A stretch of 64,000 nucleotides of DNA. It comes from Haberlea rhodopensis (lineage: Eukaryota; Streptophyta; Magnoliopsida; Lamiales; Gesneriaceae). A model generated the notes under the pieces. The model saw only the letters and a list, made by a program, of their open reading frames with translations. It did no database searches and was not told the DNA's origin. The translations under genes and the position numbers were made by a program. The stretch covers positions 248,001 to 312,000 of the forward strand of contig CAJQUN010000138.1 in assembly GCA_907163345.1 (NCBI GenBank), written 5' to 3'. Numbering within the stretch: the first letter of the stretch is position 1; the number at the start of each line of letters is the position of its first letter. Positions 1 to 12,573 of this stretch are shown in pieces.

Positions 1-1527
1 CTTGTCTGGGACAGCTCAGGATGTTGGAGTACCAACAAGAGAGTCATCAGGTTGTTATTGACTCAATCTAAAGGAACCCGTGTATTGGGATACAATGGGT
101 GTTATTGTATCCAGTTTTTCCGAACGATGGTTCGAGACTTGTGGATCTCGAGTTCGATGGCATTTCCCTTGCGAGGAAGGAGGTAGTATTATACCTATTT
201 GGGAATCTTGAAAGATTCGGTAAGTTGGTGCAAGTGGTGTTGATCTTGGGAATCACACCGTGTATTGTTAATCGTCGATTTTCATCCTCCACTGAGTAAG
301 GAATGACTCAGAATTGACGGTTGTGTTTGGGGCTTAGGGATATGTGGTAGATACCCGAGCCGAGTGCATTGAGTATGCATGCGACATCAGTGCTTAGGCA
401 GGTATACCGGTGAGTATACGGATGCCAGTTATTGATTTCCTCTCTGTTAAGCATAGAGTTATGCTATTTTTGGATGGTTAAATCTCTGATGAGAGATATG
501 GAACACCTTGAGATTGGGAATCTCCATGGCACGATGATTGAGGGATAATCGTGAAGTTAGTTGACTCCCTTGAGGAGGGATTTTCTTGTGAGGGTTAAGG
601 TATTTCCCTTGCTAGTGTTTTCTTTCGAGTTATGCGACAGCCTTCCCAAGTTTGGATTGTTAAATCCGAGGATTTTCAAGGGATGGCAGGATTTCGGATT
701 GGTTGAGTGTCGCTGACGACACAAGCGTTGAGGATGCAATGGGTTTATTGCATGCCCCTTAAGAATGTAAACTCTGCGGAGTCTCGGTTGTTATTTATGA
801 TCAGGACGTGATTCTTGGAACATCCGTAAGTGGACATCTTGTGAGATGTCTTTTGTTTGAATTTGTGGCCGTGAGTTGCCCAAATTAAGTTGCAATGAGG
901 CGACTACTCCTTCGATGGAGGAAGTTTGAAAGTGGAAACCAGGTTTGATATGTGTACACCGTGGTTGTACTAGTGTTTCCCTCGTAACGATGTATGTTAG
1001 ACATCGTGAGTCTTGATAGAGATGTCATGGAATGATATCTACGATAGAATCAAGAGCGATTCGAATCCTTGCAGTTTCAGTTGACTAACTGCTTTTGGAC
1101 TGTTAGCGTTGAGTTGTGCTGACGCTCTTTGACGTTATGATGGATTTGGAAGTCTATTCCACTCCAGAGTTTGACACGAGGTCAACGTTCTTACGGTTGA
1201 GGTGTCATTCAGGACGTGTTCGTACTGTTATATTAGAACGAAGGATGACTGTCTGATCTACAGTCGTAAGTATCAGTTGTTTCGCAGTCATGAGGCTGAC
1301 TTCTGGGATGACCCGCATCGAGGTACGTTTTACCTCTTGGGTGATATGTTGGTTTTGGTAAGTCGCTCTGTTTCAGAGTTAGATGAGAGGTAAGTATCCT
1401 CGCGTTTATTAATACGATTCTGTTTGGTCAAGAATCGAGGTTATGGCTTCAGGTTGAGGTGTAGCCCGGGTGTTACGTGATACACCAGTGCTAATTTCGA
1501 GGACGAAATTCTTTTAGTGGGGGATAT
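1..1527 (+). mobile_element. A1 element, 3' part of internal region (non-coding LARD type)
   Basis: This stretch is the inner 3' part of an LTR element whose 5' half lies left of the window. It matches, in reverse complement, the A2 internal sequence at 9267-10374 plus 19569 to about 19995. It ends in the Ty3-type signature TTTCGAGGACGAAATT followed by a purine-rich tract and an LTR. No gag, protease, RT, RNase H or integrase motif is visible in any frame, and the reading frames are short. The two copies share sequence throughout but neither keeps a long open frame. This fits a large retrotransposon derivative (LARD) that depends on proteins from elsewhere. A very decayed coding region cannot be excluded. 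Confidence 0.75.
1516..1527 (+). promoter_or_regulatory. Polypurine tract of A1
   Basis: AGTGGGGGATAT lies directly before the LTR start TGTGATGACC. It is the expected primer site for plus-strand DNA synthesis. The same arrangement, in reverse complement, lies right of the A2 3' LTR at 9267. Confidence 0.75.
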
Positions 1528-1856
1528 TGTGATGACCAGGGATTATAGGTGTTAATCCCGTAGTATTAATAATCCCTAAAGTGGTTTTACGTGGCGATTT
1601 GGGATTTAATCGAGGTGTTGGGCCTTCTGGGCTCGTTTATTTGGGTAGTTGGGATCGTTGGATCCAGAGGTTGAGATTGTATTCACATTACGGTGTAAAA
1701 CCTAAGAGTTGGGTTTTTGATGTGTCTCGGAATCTCGGGTGCTTTGTGAGCACCGGTAGGGGGTTTTGGAGTTAGAGAGAGAGTTTTTGAAAACAGATGA
1801 TTTTTAAGGAATCATGATGTATTTGTGGGGCTATTAATTTTTCGGGGTATTTTTGC

Positions 1857-1863
1857 TATAAAT
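1857..1863 (+). promoter_or_regulatory. TATA box of the A-type LTR
   Basis: TATAAAT lies about 330 bp into the LTR, followed by a pyrimidine-rich, GC-rich stretch (1905-2060) that looks like a 5' UTR. The same TATA context is present, reversed, at 8928-8936 and 43928-43937. If it is used, more than 2.3 kb of the LTR is transcribed R-U5 leader. Confidence 0.55.
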
Positions 1864-2796
1864 ACCATTTGAACCCAAGATTTTAAGAGAAAATCATTTC
1901 AGCCCCATTTCTTCCCCTCTCTCCCGCGATGCGTGTTCCGCTGCTACAGGACCCCCGCCGTTTCAGGCGCTGCGCCAGCCGCCGTCCGGCCGCCGATCGG
2001 CGCGTGCGACCTACCGCCGTCTTCGTCTCGACGAGGCGCTTCTTTCCCCTCCATCAATTCGAGGTTTCGTCGCGTGTGGAAGTCGAATTTTGCTGGTAAG
2101 CGTCGATCCCCAATTTCTAGGGTTCTTCGATTTTCGTTTGATTTTGCTTCCGATTTCGTTTGGATAGCCTCCCTTACCCCTTTTGCATCCCTCTCATGTT
2201 ATTCCCTACTAAATTCGGTGGTTTTGGTTCGAAATTATTTTCGAAAATTGTAGGGTTTGATTTCGATTTTTGGGGGTTTTTGGCAGGGGTATTATTTCGT
2301 GCAATTGATCGATTATTGCATGTTTTAAGAGTATTATGATGCTTGATTGAGATTGAATTGAGAAGCTTTGGTTCGAATTTGAAGGATTTTAAGGGTTTGA
2401 ATTTAAGGGCTTGTTTGGATTCGAAATTATGGGGGTTGAGTTCGAAAATGGGGAGTTTTTGTCAAGGGATGTTGATTCTTGCTTGGATAGCTTAATTGAC
2501 ATTTTAGATGTATTATGGTATTTTATTGGGTTCGAAATTGTGAGATTAAGGTTCGATTTTTGTAGGGCATTCTTGAACAAATTTCGATTGTCTCATTTAT
2601 TTCCTTCCCTGCATGTACCCTGCCCCGGGTCTTTTAAGAGGATAATTGTCGTGTATTGACAATGTTGTGAGGGATATGGGTGTGCTTGAGCATAGGTTAC
2701 ATGTTCGTAAATAATGGTGAATTGTTTATCGTGTTAGCACATCATTTCCTCGGGGCATGGAACTCGAGCAAGGCTTGGCTCGGACTTCGGAGATTT

Positions 2797-2820
2797 AAGG
2801 TACGTGCGACGTACGAGCAT
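2797..2820 (+). promoter_or_regulatory. Conserved GTACGT inverted motif in the A1 LTR
   Basis: AAGGTACGT is followed after two bases by GACGTACGAGCAT. Equivalent motifs occur at 8133-8156 (A2), 44598-44621 (E), 11150-11175 and 18097-18122 (B1), 25078-25103 and 42413-42437 (D), 28532-28557 with its tandem copies (C), and 59193-59218 (B2). It stands out because surrounding LTR sequence differs widely between these families. The function is unknown. It could be a splice donor (AAG|GTACGT), an ACGT-core protein site or an RNA stem. Confidence 0.6.
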
Positions 2821-3009
2821 TACTATATATATGTGAAATGCATAAGGTGTTTTTGATTGCATTGAATGTTTTGCGTATGGTTATACATATATGTTGATAT
2901 AGCCAAGGAATGACCCAAATCTTGATATCGCCGCTTGTAGCGTGCGTGACACTAGAGTAGGATGACTCTTGCATGATATATGGGGTACTGGGTTTATATG
3001 ACTATATTA

Positions 3010-3175
3010 TGAGACATTTGAGATGTCTAGGTTTGTAGAATCATGCATTCTTCGTAAGACATTTGAGATGTCTAGGTTCGTAGAATCATGTATTCATTAT
3101 GAGACATTTGAGATGTCTAGGTTTGTAGACTCATGTATTCATTATAAGACACTTGAGATGTCTAAGTATAATGAA
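3010..3175 (+). repeat. 46-bp tandem repeat in the A1 LTR
   Basis: About four copies of a 46-bp unit, each carrying the inverted repeat AGACATTTGAGATGTCT (arms AGACAT/ATGTCT). The A2 LTRs have a single clear copy (near 7875 and 23512), so the array expanded in A1 or contracted in A2. Confidence 0.8.
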
Positions 3176-4192
3176 GGATTGGTAAAATAAATGCTAAGGC
3201 ATTTGAGCTATCTGTGATTGATAGCAAGGTTGTGAAATCAGTATTAGATATTGTGATATCTGTAATTGCATGTTTAATGAATTTGTAATCACTATATGTT
3301 GATATTCGAGGATCAGGCATGCGATGTGTAAATCAATGTGTTGATTTACTGATTTATGAGATTTGATGAGTTTGATGTTGTGAGAACAGGGACAGTACAC
3401 GGAATCCCGGATGAGGATGTTGCCATCCAGGGAGTATCATTTAAATTCATTAGCATTTACCTTTGTTGTAAATTATGAATTTCATTATTATGATTATGGG
3501 ATTTTGTGTATTGGTATGCTCACCCCGTTGGGGGCTGTCTCTGTTGGGACAGGTGGACAGGTACATCGATGGCTATGGAGCTGAGCTCGAGCTGTTGATT
3601 TGAGGTACTCCCAGGATCGTGGTACCAGGGCTTGATGGAGCACGGTATCGTATAGAGTACCTATATATACACCTGAGGATTTATACATATTCATATTCAT
3701 GATGCTCGCATGTGAGCACGATTATACTTGTATATGGATTGTATATAAAGGCATGAGCCTTTCTCTCTTTCATTTAAGGTTGCATGCAATTAGGTTGAAT
3801 TGCTAGAATGATATGAGAGTCATTGGTGTATTATGTGGGTGTTGGAACCCACTTTTGTTGACGTATGTGTGGTGTCTTCCCTGGCTGGGAATCTACTTGT
3901 ATTACTGCTTTCTGTTGAGTATTATGTGTTCCCTGGCCGGGAATTTTGTTATGTGTTGTACTCTGTTTTGGGATAGCTCTATTTATGGGGAGACTCTGCC
4001 CAAATTTTTGTAAAAGTTTACAATGTGAAAAGTGGCACCAAGGGATTGGTAAAGGGCAAACATATGAGTCTTTTATTGACAGGCAATGATTAAGTATCAT
4101 CAGAGCTTCCCGATTGACATTTTATAGAAAGCATGTACCACACATAGTGGTTAATACACTAATCAAGGTTTTAAGGGCTTGGGGTCCTTACA

Positions 4193-5205
4193 GTCCAATA
4201 TCCAAAAATTCCACAAAAATGCCAAAAACACACATTTGTGTGTCTCGCGATCGATCGCCAAGACGTCCCGATCGATCGCGAGATCACACTGCCCGAACCA
4301 ACAAATTTTTGTTTTCGGCGATCGATCTCCACTTTTGGCGCGATCGATCGCCAAGCTCACCGATCGATCGCCCAAAAGTGGCGATCGATCGCCAAAGGCT
4401 TCTGGAGGCTACTGCCTGCTCACGATCGATCGCCAAAAACGGGCGATCGATCGCCAGCCCCTGTACCACGAAAATCACCATTTTTGCACTTTGAAACCTT
4501 CACCATCCTCAACACCATTTATACCAACAACTCAAAAACATTAAAACACTTAAAACCTTCAACACACATCATAAAACCACTAAAAATCCAACATCCCACC
4601 AAAAAATCACACTAACCCAAACAAACCCATTTCAAACCCTTTTTAAATCCTACCAAAACTCAAACCAAACACTTCAAGAACAACAAGAAGTGATATATAA
4701 ACATCCTAGGCATTAAATCTTACCAAGAATCACCAAAATGAAACTTTTGCAAGCACTTCCTTCCCACTTAGAAGCCAAAATCGAGTTTGAGGGGAAAGTA
4801 AGGGTTTGGGAGAGATTGGGGATTTTGAGTGTAAGGAGTAAAGTGGAATGAGGTGGTGGGGTAAGGGTTAAACTTTTATTTAAATTTGTACCCCAACAAT
4901 TAACATGATGTAAATTATACCCCAACATGGTATTTTAAACACATTTCACCACAATGCACCAAATTCCAATTAAATGCATGTTTCACAAAATAAATGACTA
5001 CCAACACATGTAAGCCATTGAAACACCAAATTACCCAACATGCATAACATGCACCCTGAAATGCTCTACCAGCCCGCATGACCAAGCATTTCCACATGGC
5101 AATTAATTCTAACATATAAGGCAATTACCACCATAATTAATCATAGTTACTCATATGAACACAATTAATGCCTTAAACACAATTAATCATTTCGGGGACA
5201 TCACA
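4193..5205 (-). repeat. Partial D-type LTR (D2), cut by A1
   Basis: This is homologous to the D LTRs (24090-26125 and 41424-43461), starting at the GTCCAATAT block and ending in TTCGGGGACATCACA. The missing part would lie left of A1. No polypurine tract follows the right end, so this is either the 5' LTR of a minus-strand element or a solo LTR. It carries a CGATCGATCG cluster at 4243-4455. Confidence 0.75.
4243..4455. repeat. CGATCGATCG cluster in the D2 LTR
   Basis: Seven exact CGATCGATCG copies and one variant (CGATCGATCT) lie in about 210 bp. The first two form an inverted repeat at 4243-4283 with arms beginning TCTCGCGATCGATCG. Confidence 0.9.
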
Positions 5206-6104
5206 ACTCCCACCCCTCGCCTCACATTGTAGCGGCAAATATTCTTTCCTCGCTTCATTTGATAACCTCGGTTCAATGTGACATGCGGTACTCCCACCCC
5301 TCGCTTCACATTTAGCGGCACAAAATAAATAGCGGCAAGCATTTAAAATCATCACTCATCCATAACAACGACTCATGGGATATTCACCAAGCATTCCATC
5401 CATACCTGCAATACAATGCATATACCATATCCAATATACAGCACCATGAGTGTATTTTAATGCACCTCGCTCAAATGCGACATGTACCCTCGCTTCAACA
5501 TTTGGCGGCAAAGCATTAAAATCATCACTCCTATATATATACAACCACAATGAGTGTATTTAATGCACCTCACTCAAATGCGACATGCGGCAACACCCTC
5601 GCTTCAACATTTGGCAGCAAAGCATTAAAATCATCACTCCATTGTGCACATTAACGCATAATCCATGATGTATATAAAACACAAGTTACCGTTTCGTGTC
5701 TTTCAACCCTGGCAAGCCGTTCGTGTCATAGTGCCCCTACAGGAACAATCTCAAACCATGAGCATATAACAATCCATATTCACCACAATATGATTATAAC
5801 GAGTAAATGCATAAACTATGAGTACAAAGTCCTTCTTGTATCCCAATGCATTTCAAAATGCTCCCTTTGGTTGTTCCTGTGCCACAACTTAAAATCATAA
5901 TCAACAGGTTATATTATGATTCCATAGATGTCATGACATATAATTGTTCCTCTATGATCACATATCATAAATGCACATAGGCAAAATAGTTGTGTCACAC
6001 AACACTAACTACTGTCATGCATAAATATGTGCTACACATTCCTATCAGCATGTTCCAGGCCCTCAACAGCCCCAAAGAGCTAACCACTGCTCTGATACCA
6101 CTAA
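5206..6104 (-). mobile_element. Leader (5' untranslated) region of element E
   Basis: On the minus strand this follows the E 5' LTR and primer-binding site. It is homologous, near the primer site, to the A2 leader (for example 6006-6104 against 22390-22492). It has no long reading frame. It contains repeated CGCTTCA and AGCGGCA words between 5206 and 5640, like the minisatellites of the A2 leader. The rest of E is beyond the D2 LTR and off the window. Confidence 0.65.
6089..6100 (-). promoter_or_regulatory. Primer-binding site of E (tRNA-iMet type)
   Basis: The minus strand reads TGGTATCAGAGC, the usual initiator-tRNA-Met primer site of plant LTR elements. It is 4 bp from the LTR edge at 6105. 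Confidence 0.85.
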
Positions 6105-6798
6105 TGCAAGGACCCCCGTGCCCTTAACCCATTATTAGTATATTAATCCATGCCATTAGTGCATATAATCATACACGTAGGGGAAATATACTTGTCGCCA
6201 TACCAAATCATGCATATAATAAAATTTCTTTACATTATTCCATATAATGTCTAGTTCCCCTGCCCGAGTCAACATACATGTCATGCACCATTATAATACA
6301 CTAACATGTTCTCAGTTCATTTAGCAATTCAATAAGTAATTGCGTGCAACACATAAATGAAAAGAGAAAGGCCCTTGCCTTCTTTATACAACCCATATGC
6401 GCATAACACTATTCACATGCGAGCATCGAATAAGTACGCGTGTATCTAGTGTATAAATTATCATACTCAATACCGTCGCTGGTACCTCGATCCTGGAATC
6501 ACCTCAAATCCACAGCTCGAGCTCAACTCCCAACCATCGATGTACCTAATAACCTGCCCCAACGGAGACAGCCCCCACACGGGGTGAGCATATCGATATC
6601 CAAACCCAACAATCATAGTAATACAATTCATATTTACAACAATGTAAATGCTATGAAATACAAAATATACTCCCTGGATGGTATCATCCTCATCCGGGAT
6701 TCTCTGTACTGTCCTTGTTCTCAAAACAACTAAAATCATCAAATTCCCAAATGCCAGTTAATCATTACATTGATTAACGAATCCATATGCTATATACC
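6105..6798 (-). repeat. E 5' LTR, first fragment
   Basis: It begins TGCAAGGACCCC next to the primer-binding site and runs to the A2 insertion at 6799. It continues at 44273-45639. The joined LTR is about 2061 bp. It is related to the A-type LTR (similar end words, and a conserved AACAAGGACAGTAC block near 6710) but clearly diverged, so it is an older or sister LARD subfamily. Confidence 0.75.
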
Positions 6799-9266
6799 TG
6801 TAAGGACCCCAAGCCCTTAACCCTTGATTAGTGTATTAACCACTATGTGTGGCACATGCTTTCAATAATAATCAATCGGGAAACTCATATGATACTTTAG
6901 CATTGAATGGCAATTACAAAATTTCTTTAATATTCAACGTTATAAGATCATCTCTACCCACAAATAGACTCATAGACTTCGCCCATTTCCATCCCCATTA
7001 CACCACATTTTACATTGAGGACTTTTATAAAAATTTGGGCAGAGTCTCCCCATAAGTTGAGCTATCCCGAAACAAAAGCACATCACATAACATAGTTCCC
7101 GGCCAGGGAAAACACAATATTCAACAGAATACAGCAACAATAAGTAAATTCCCAGCCAGGGAAGACACCACACATAAGACAACATAAGTGAGTTTTAACA
7201 CCCACATAATACACCAATGACTCTCATATCATTAGCAATTCTACCCTTAATTGCATGCAACATAGAATGAAAGAGAGAAAGGCTCATGCCTTTATATACA
7301 ACCCATACACAAGTATAACCGTGCTCACATGCGAGCATCATGAATATGTATATAACCCTCATGTGTATATAAGTACTCTATACGATACCGTGCTCCATCA
7401 AGCTCTGGTACCACGATCCTGGGAGTACATCCAATCAACAGCTCGAGCTCAGCTCCACAGCCATCGATGTACCTGTTCACCTGCCCCAATAGAGACAGCC
7501 CCCAACGGGTGAGCATACCAATACACAAAATCCCATAATCACAGTAATGAAATTCATAATTTACAACAAAAGTAAATACTAATGAATTTTAAATGATACT
7601 CCCTGGATGGCAACGTCCTCATCCGGGATTCCGTGTACTGTCCCTGTTCTCACAATCATCAAACTCATCAAATATCAAAAAATCAGTAAATCAACACATT
7701 GATTTAACTCATTGCATGCCTGATTCTCGAATATCAATAAATAGTGATTCCAAATTCATTATTCATGCAAATATAGATATCTCAATATCAAATACTGATT
7801 TCTCAACTTCGCTATCAATCACAGATAGCTCAAATGCCTCGCATTTATTTTACTAATTCCCCCTTTATACTCAGACATCTCAAATGTCTTATAATGATTA
7901 CATGATTCTACGGTCGTTCTCAGGCATCTCAATGCCCTACCATGGTCATATAAATCCAGTACCCCATATATCATGTAAGGTTATACTACTCTAGTATCAC
8001 GCACGCTTGTGGCAGCGATATCAAGATTTCGTCGCCCCATAGCTATCTCAACACATACATATACCCATGCGCACAACCATTTAATGCAATCAAAATACAT
8101 TATGCATTTCACAAATGCTCTAATATAAAGTAATGCTCGTACGTCGCACGTACCTTAAATCTCCGAAGTCCGAGCCAAACCTTGCTCGAGTTCCATGCCC
8201 CGAGGAACGATGTGCTAACACGATAAATAATTCACAATTATTTACGAACATGCAACCCATGCTCAAGCACACCCATAATCCACATACAGAAAATTATTGT
8301 CAACACACGACAATTTACCATTTAAAAGACCCGGGGCAGGTCATATACAGGGAGGGAAATCGAATGAGACATTATCGAAAATTGCTCAAGAACCACCTCT
8401 AAAATTTCGAACCCTAACATCTCAATTCGAACCCAATTAAGCATCATAATACATCTAAAACATGTAATAATCGATCAATAACAAGAATCATCACCCCCTG
8501 CCCAAAACCCCCAAAATTCGAACCCCAACCTCACGAAATTAGGGCAAATTTTCGAACCATACATCACCAAAATACAGGGAATTACATGAGAAGCATGAAA
8601 AAGGGGTAAGGAAGGTTACCCATACGAAGATCGGAAGGAAAATCGCTCAAAATCGAAGAACCCTAGAATTTTGGGCGTCTGCGCAATTCTGGAAAACCCA
8701 AGCGTGATTCGCGACGGAACTCTGAATTGCTGTTGCGGGAAGCTGTGCCTCGGAGAGACGAAGCCAACGGTGGGTCGGACGCGCCGGATGGCGGCCGGAC
8801 GGCGGCGGGCGCACGCCTTGAAGCGGCGGGGGTTGGGGCGAAAACGGGAAACAGACGGGGGGGGGGAAAGAGAGAGACGGCAAGGCTTAAAAATGATTTC
8901 TAAAATTAAAATCCCGGGTTCAACTGGTATTTATAGCAAAAATACCCCGAAATACTAATAGCCCCACAAATATATCATGATTCATTAAAAATTATCTGTT
9001 TTCAAAAATTCTCTCTCTAACTCCAAAACCCCCTACCGGTGCCCACACAAAGCACCCCAGATCCCGATACACATCAAAAACCCAACTCTTAGGTTTTACA
9101 CCGTAATGAGAATACAATCTCAACCTCGGGATCCAACGATCCCAACTACCCAAAAGAACGAGCCCGAAAGGCCCAACACTACGATTAAACTCCAAATCGC
9201 CACGTAAAACAACTTTAGGGGTTATTAACACTCCGAGATTAACATCTATAATCCCTGGTCATCACA
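6799..9266 (-). repeat. A2 3' LTR (2468 bp)
   Basis: An intact LTR with TG...CA ends. The internal polypurine side is at 9267 onward (ATATCCCCCACTAAAAGAAT on the plus strand). A TATA-like site lies at 8928-8936 on the minus strand and a telobox-like AACCCTAG at 8659-8666. The GTACGT motif is at 8133-8156. Many ORFs on both strands here are short and not conserved between copies. Confidence 0.85.
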
Positions 9267-10374
9267 ATATCCCCCACTAAAAGAATTTCGTCCTCGAAAT
9301 TAGCACCGGTGTATCACGTAACACCCAGGCTACAAAACAACATGAAGCCATAACCTCGATCCTTGACCATATTAGAATCGTCTTAATAAACGCGAGGATA
9401 CTTACCTCACATCAAACTCTGAAACAGAGCGACTTACCAAAACCAACATATCACCCAAGAGGCAAAACGTACCTCGATGCGGTTCATCCCAAAAGTCAGT
9501 CTCTCATGACTGCAAAACAACCAATACTTACGACGGTAGATCGGACAGTCATCCTTCGTTCTAATACAACTAGTATGAACGCATCATGAATGACACCTCA
9601 ACCGTGAGAACGTTGACCTCGTGTCAAACTCTGGAGTGGAATAGACTTCCAAATCCATCACAACGTCAATGAGCGTCAGCACAACTCAACGCTAACAATC
9701 CAAAAGCAGTTAGTCAACTGAAACTGCAAGGATTCGAATCGCTCCCGATTCCATCGTAGATATCATTCAATGACATCTCTATTATGACTCACGATGTCTA
9801 ACATACACCGTTACGAGGGAAACACTAGTATACCATGGTGTATACATACCAAACCTGGTTTCCACTTTCAAACCTCCTCCATCGAAGGAGCAGTCGCATC
9901 ATTGCAACTCAATTTGGGCAATTCACGGCCACAGATTCATACAAAAGACATCTCACAAGATGTCCACCTCCGGATGTTCCAAGAATCACATCTTAATTAT
10001 AAATAAACAATCGAGACTCCACAGAGTTCAAATTCTGAAAGGACATGCAAATAAACCCATGGCATCCTCAACGCTTGTGTCACAGCGACACCCAACCAAT
10101 CCGAATTCCTGCCATCCCTTAATAATCCTAGGATTTAACAATCCAAACTTGGGAAGGCTATCGCATAACTCGGAGGAAACACCAACAAGGAAATACCTTA
10201 ACCCACACAAGATAATCCTTCCTCAAAGGGAGTCAACTAACTTCACGATTATTCCTCATAATTATCGTGCCATGGAGATTCCCAATCTCAAGGTGTCCCA
10301 TATCTCTCATCAGAGATTTAACCATCCAAGAAAAAAAATAGCATAACTCTATGCTTGACAAAAGGAAATCAATA
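9267..10374 (-). mobile_element. A2 internal region, 3' part
   Basis: This is homologous in reverse complement to about 420-1527 of A1. It is interrupted at 10374 by B1 and resumes at 19569. The A1 copy reads straight across the insertion point (GCCAGTTATTGATTTCC near 424-440), which confirms the junction. No protein motif was recognised. The 128-residue frame at 9960-10346 is not on the element strand and is not credible. Confidence 0.75.
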
Positions 10375-12528
10375 TGTGAGACCCCATTATCACATCAAGA
10401 TATTTAGGTGCAATTAAGAGAACTAAGCATTCACATGCATAAATCAGAGTAGTAATGTCGTGTTGATTAACCTGAGCTTAAGAGATTACAGTACCAAAAG
10501 TTCAAAAAGGAATTTCACATATTCCTACAAAAAGGGTACTACGTTATAGTCTCATTCTACTACAAGTAGAAGCTATACAAAATTCTCTAACATGCTAATC
10601 CTGTAGCACTCCTTATAGCTCAGCATTTCAACCCCGACCCTAGTTCTCATCATCAAAAGCACTTACAAAGACAACCCCCAACACATGAGCATAACATAAT
10701 TCATATTTAACATAATATGAATGGAAGACATAAATGCAAAATCATAAATACAAAGCACTTCCTGTATTTCCAAGCATTTACAACGCCCATTGGTTGTCCA
10801 TGTACCATAACTCATAATGACACGTTATATGAACATATGGTTTTATAAATAAATGTCATGACATCCTTCCTCCTTAAATCCTTATTTCAATCCTGAGTCC
10901 TTATCATTAGTACATTTTAATGCTTCTTGCCACTCCATGAAAGCGGAATTCTTCTTCGCTTCCTATGGACCTTAGCGTAAGCATTAAAATCCTTACTAAG
11001 ATAACCTTGACTCGTGAAATACACCTCTTATATTTCACAACATACATATGCAAAAACAATGCATAATAACATGTATCATAACCTTAATGCACCACATTGC
11101 ATTCATCATGTGTCAAATAGATAAACATAAAGTACATGTTACCGTTGGAATGCCCGTACGTCGCTTACGTACCTTTCCAAAAGATAGAGGAGTCAATCGA
11201 CTATCTCCTCGGCTGTGCTGGCACCTGAGATGGTTCTACATAGCCACACAACACAATATTAGGCACCTCATAATAATCCGGAATCAAAACTCAATTAAAA
11301 ACCACATTTATCCAACAATGTCATCTCGCGATCGATCGCCCCTGAGCCCCGATCGATCGCGAGATGCTACTGCCTCGCATGCCAAAAAAAATTGCAGTCA
11401 GCGATCGATCGCCTCAATATTGGCGATCGATCGTCAAAACTCACTGGAACGTCGCGATCGATCTCGCCTCCTTGGCGATCGATCGCCAACCCTGTTCCTT
11501 TGAGCGATTTTCCAGAATTGCTTAACACCGATATTCATACCCTTAAATCTAACATGTAAGACATAATACATGCCAAGACCAACATGCTAGCAGTTGCACT
11601 ACACTACCCTGAGTGTATTCAATCCAAATTTACACCCTAAACATAAGCCCACATGCATAAACGTCGACCAGTTAAACAAGTACTGGATCAACTTTTCTGG
11701 AAACAGGGCAACATATGAATTTCCAGATTTCTTGAGCACCTCTTTTCATGCTATTAAAACTATCACATATAACATAAAGAATGCTCAAAAAAACATGCCA
11801 AGGGCTTCACAAAACTACCATGCATATTTTCACATCAAAGGTTTACAAAAACCTAAGCTTAACGTGCATGTAAACGCCTTCATAAAAACACTCCCCACTC
11901 ATATTTTTCCAGAAAACAGGGCACAGCCTTACCCATATTTTCGAACACCTTACTTTACATGCTTATTTCCTCTACATAAAACATGCAACATGCTCAAGGA
12001 AAAATACAGAGAGCTTCATAAACATCACATAAAAGTACTCATAACAATATTTCTTTAAACCCTACACTAGCATGCCAAATCTGCTACAAAGAACATACAT
12101 GCTAGAAATCAGAAAACTGGGAAAAACAAGTGACTCCTCACCACTTTTGCTCTTCGATTTTCTATGTTAAGGGATGAACGAAATCCGATCACTTTCTTCC
12201 TAGAAACCGACCAATCAATCTGCTTTCCAGAAAAACAGGGGAGGGGCGTGGGTTGAGTCAAGTGGGGGTGGGGTGGTTGCATGTAGGGTGGTTTTGTGGT
12301 GTTTAATTGTGTCCCGGTATTTCATACGATGTATAAAAATATCTCTCCTTGATATTTTATTATTTTACCACATCAACACAACAATTAAAAACACCTAACA
12401 TGCTCCCTAAACCACATCATCAAAATAAATAAATCACTCCCACATCAAATACGCCTTTGGCACATAGGCTCACAATTAACAACCCTTAATTGTATGATTA
12501 CCCACATAATCATTTCAGGGATATCACA
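10375..12528 (-). repeat. B1 3' LTR (2154 bp)
   Basis: On the plus strand it runs from TGTGAGACCCC to GGATATCACA. It matches the B1 5' LTR (17322-19563) but lacks about 85 bp present there at 19162-19245, between GACCAA and TCAATCTGC. It carries the CGATCGATCG cluster, the GTACGT motif and one copy of the 51-bp AGCGGAATTC unit. Confidence 0.9.
11322..11487. repeat. CGATCGATCG cluster in the B1 3' LTR
   Basis: Five exact copies and one variant. The first two sit in 17-bp perfect inverted arms (CATCTCGCGATCGATCG and its complement) around an 11-base spacer, at 11322-11366. Confidence 0.9.
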
Positions 12529-12541
12529 ATACTCCCTACTT
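12529..12541 (-). promoter_or_regulatory. Polypurine tract of B1
   Basis: The minus strand reads AAGTAGGGAGTAT immediately before the 3' LTR. Just upstream is the inverted-repeat word GATTTCGGGGACGAAATC, found in variants in every Ty3 family of this window. Confidence 0.8.
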
Positions 12542-12573
12542 ATAAGATTTCGTCCCCGAAATCAAACATGCTG

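Larger units (their letters stand above)
1528..4192 (+). repeat. 3' LTR of A1 (2665 bp)
   Basis: The LTR starts TGTGATGACC and ends GGTCCTTACA, so it has TG...CA termini. It is homologous along its length to the A2 LTRs (6799-9266 and 22493-24089/43467-44267). It is longer than the 2468-bp A2 copy, partly because of extra 46-bp repeats around 3010-3175. Just after its end, GTCCA begins sequence that matches the D-family LTR, as expected if A1 inserted into a D-type LTR with GTCCA as the 5-bp target-site duplication. The other side lies outside the window. Confidence 0.85.

Noticed and set aside
1202..1393. 63-residue ORF in A1 as a possible protein
   Set aside because: Short, and the A2 copy (about 9410-9600) is not open in the same frame.
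4114..4615. ORFs rich in AIDR, GDRSP and RSI words on both strands (also near 11048-11503, 25200-25478, 28138-28493, 36158-36535, 42535-43004 and 59257-59631)
   Set aside because: They are translations of the CGATCGATCG clusters. The repeated palindrome has no stop in any frame and gives the same words on both strands. They are not proteins.
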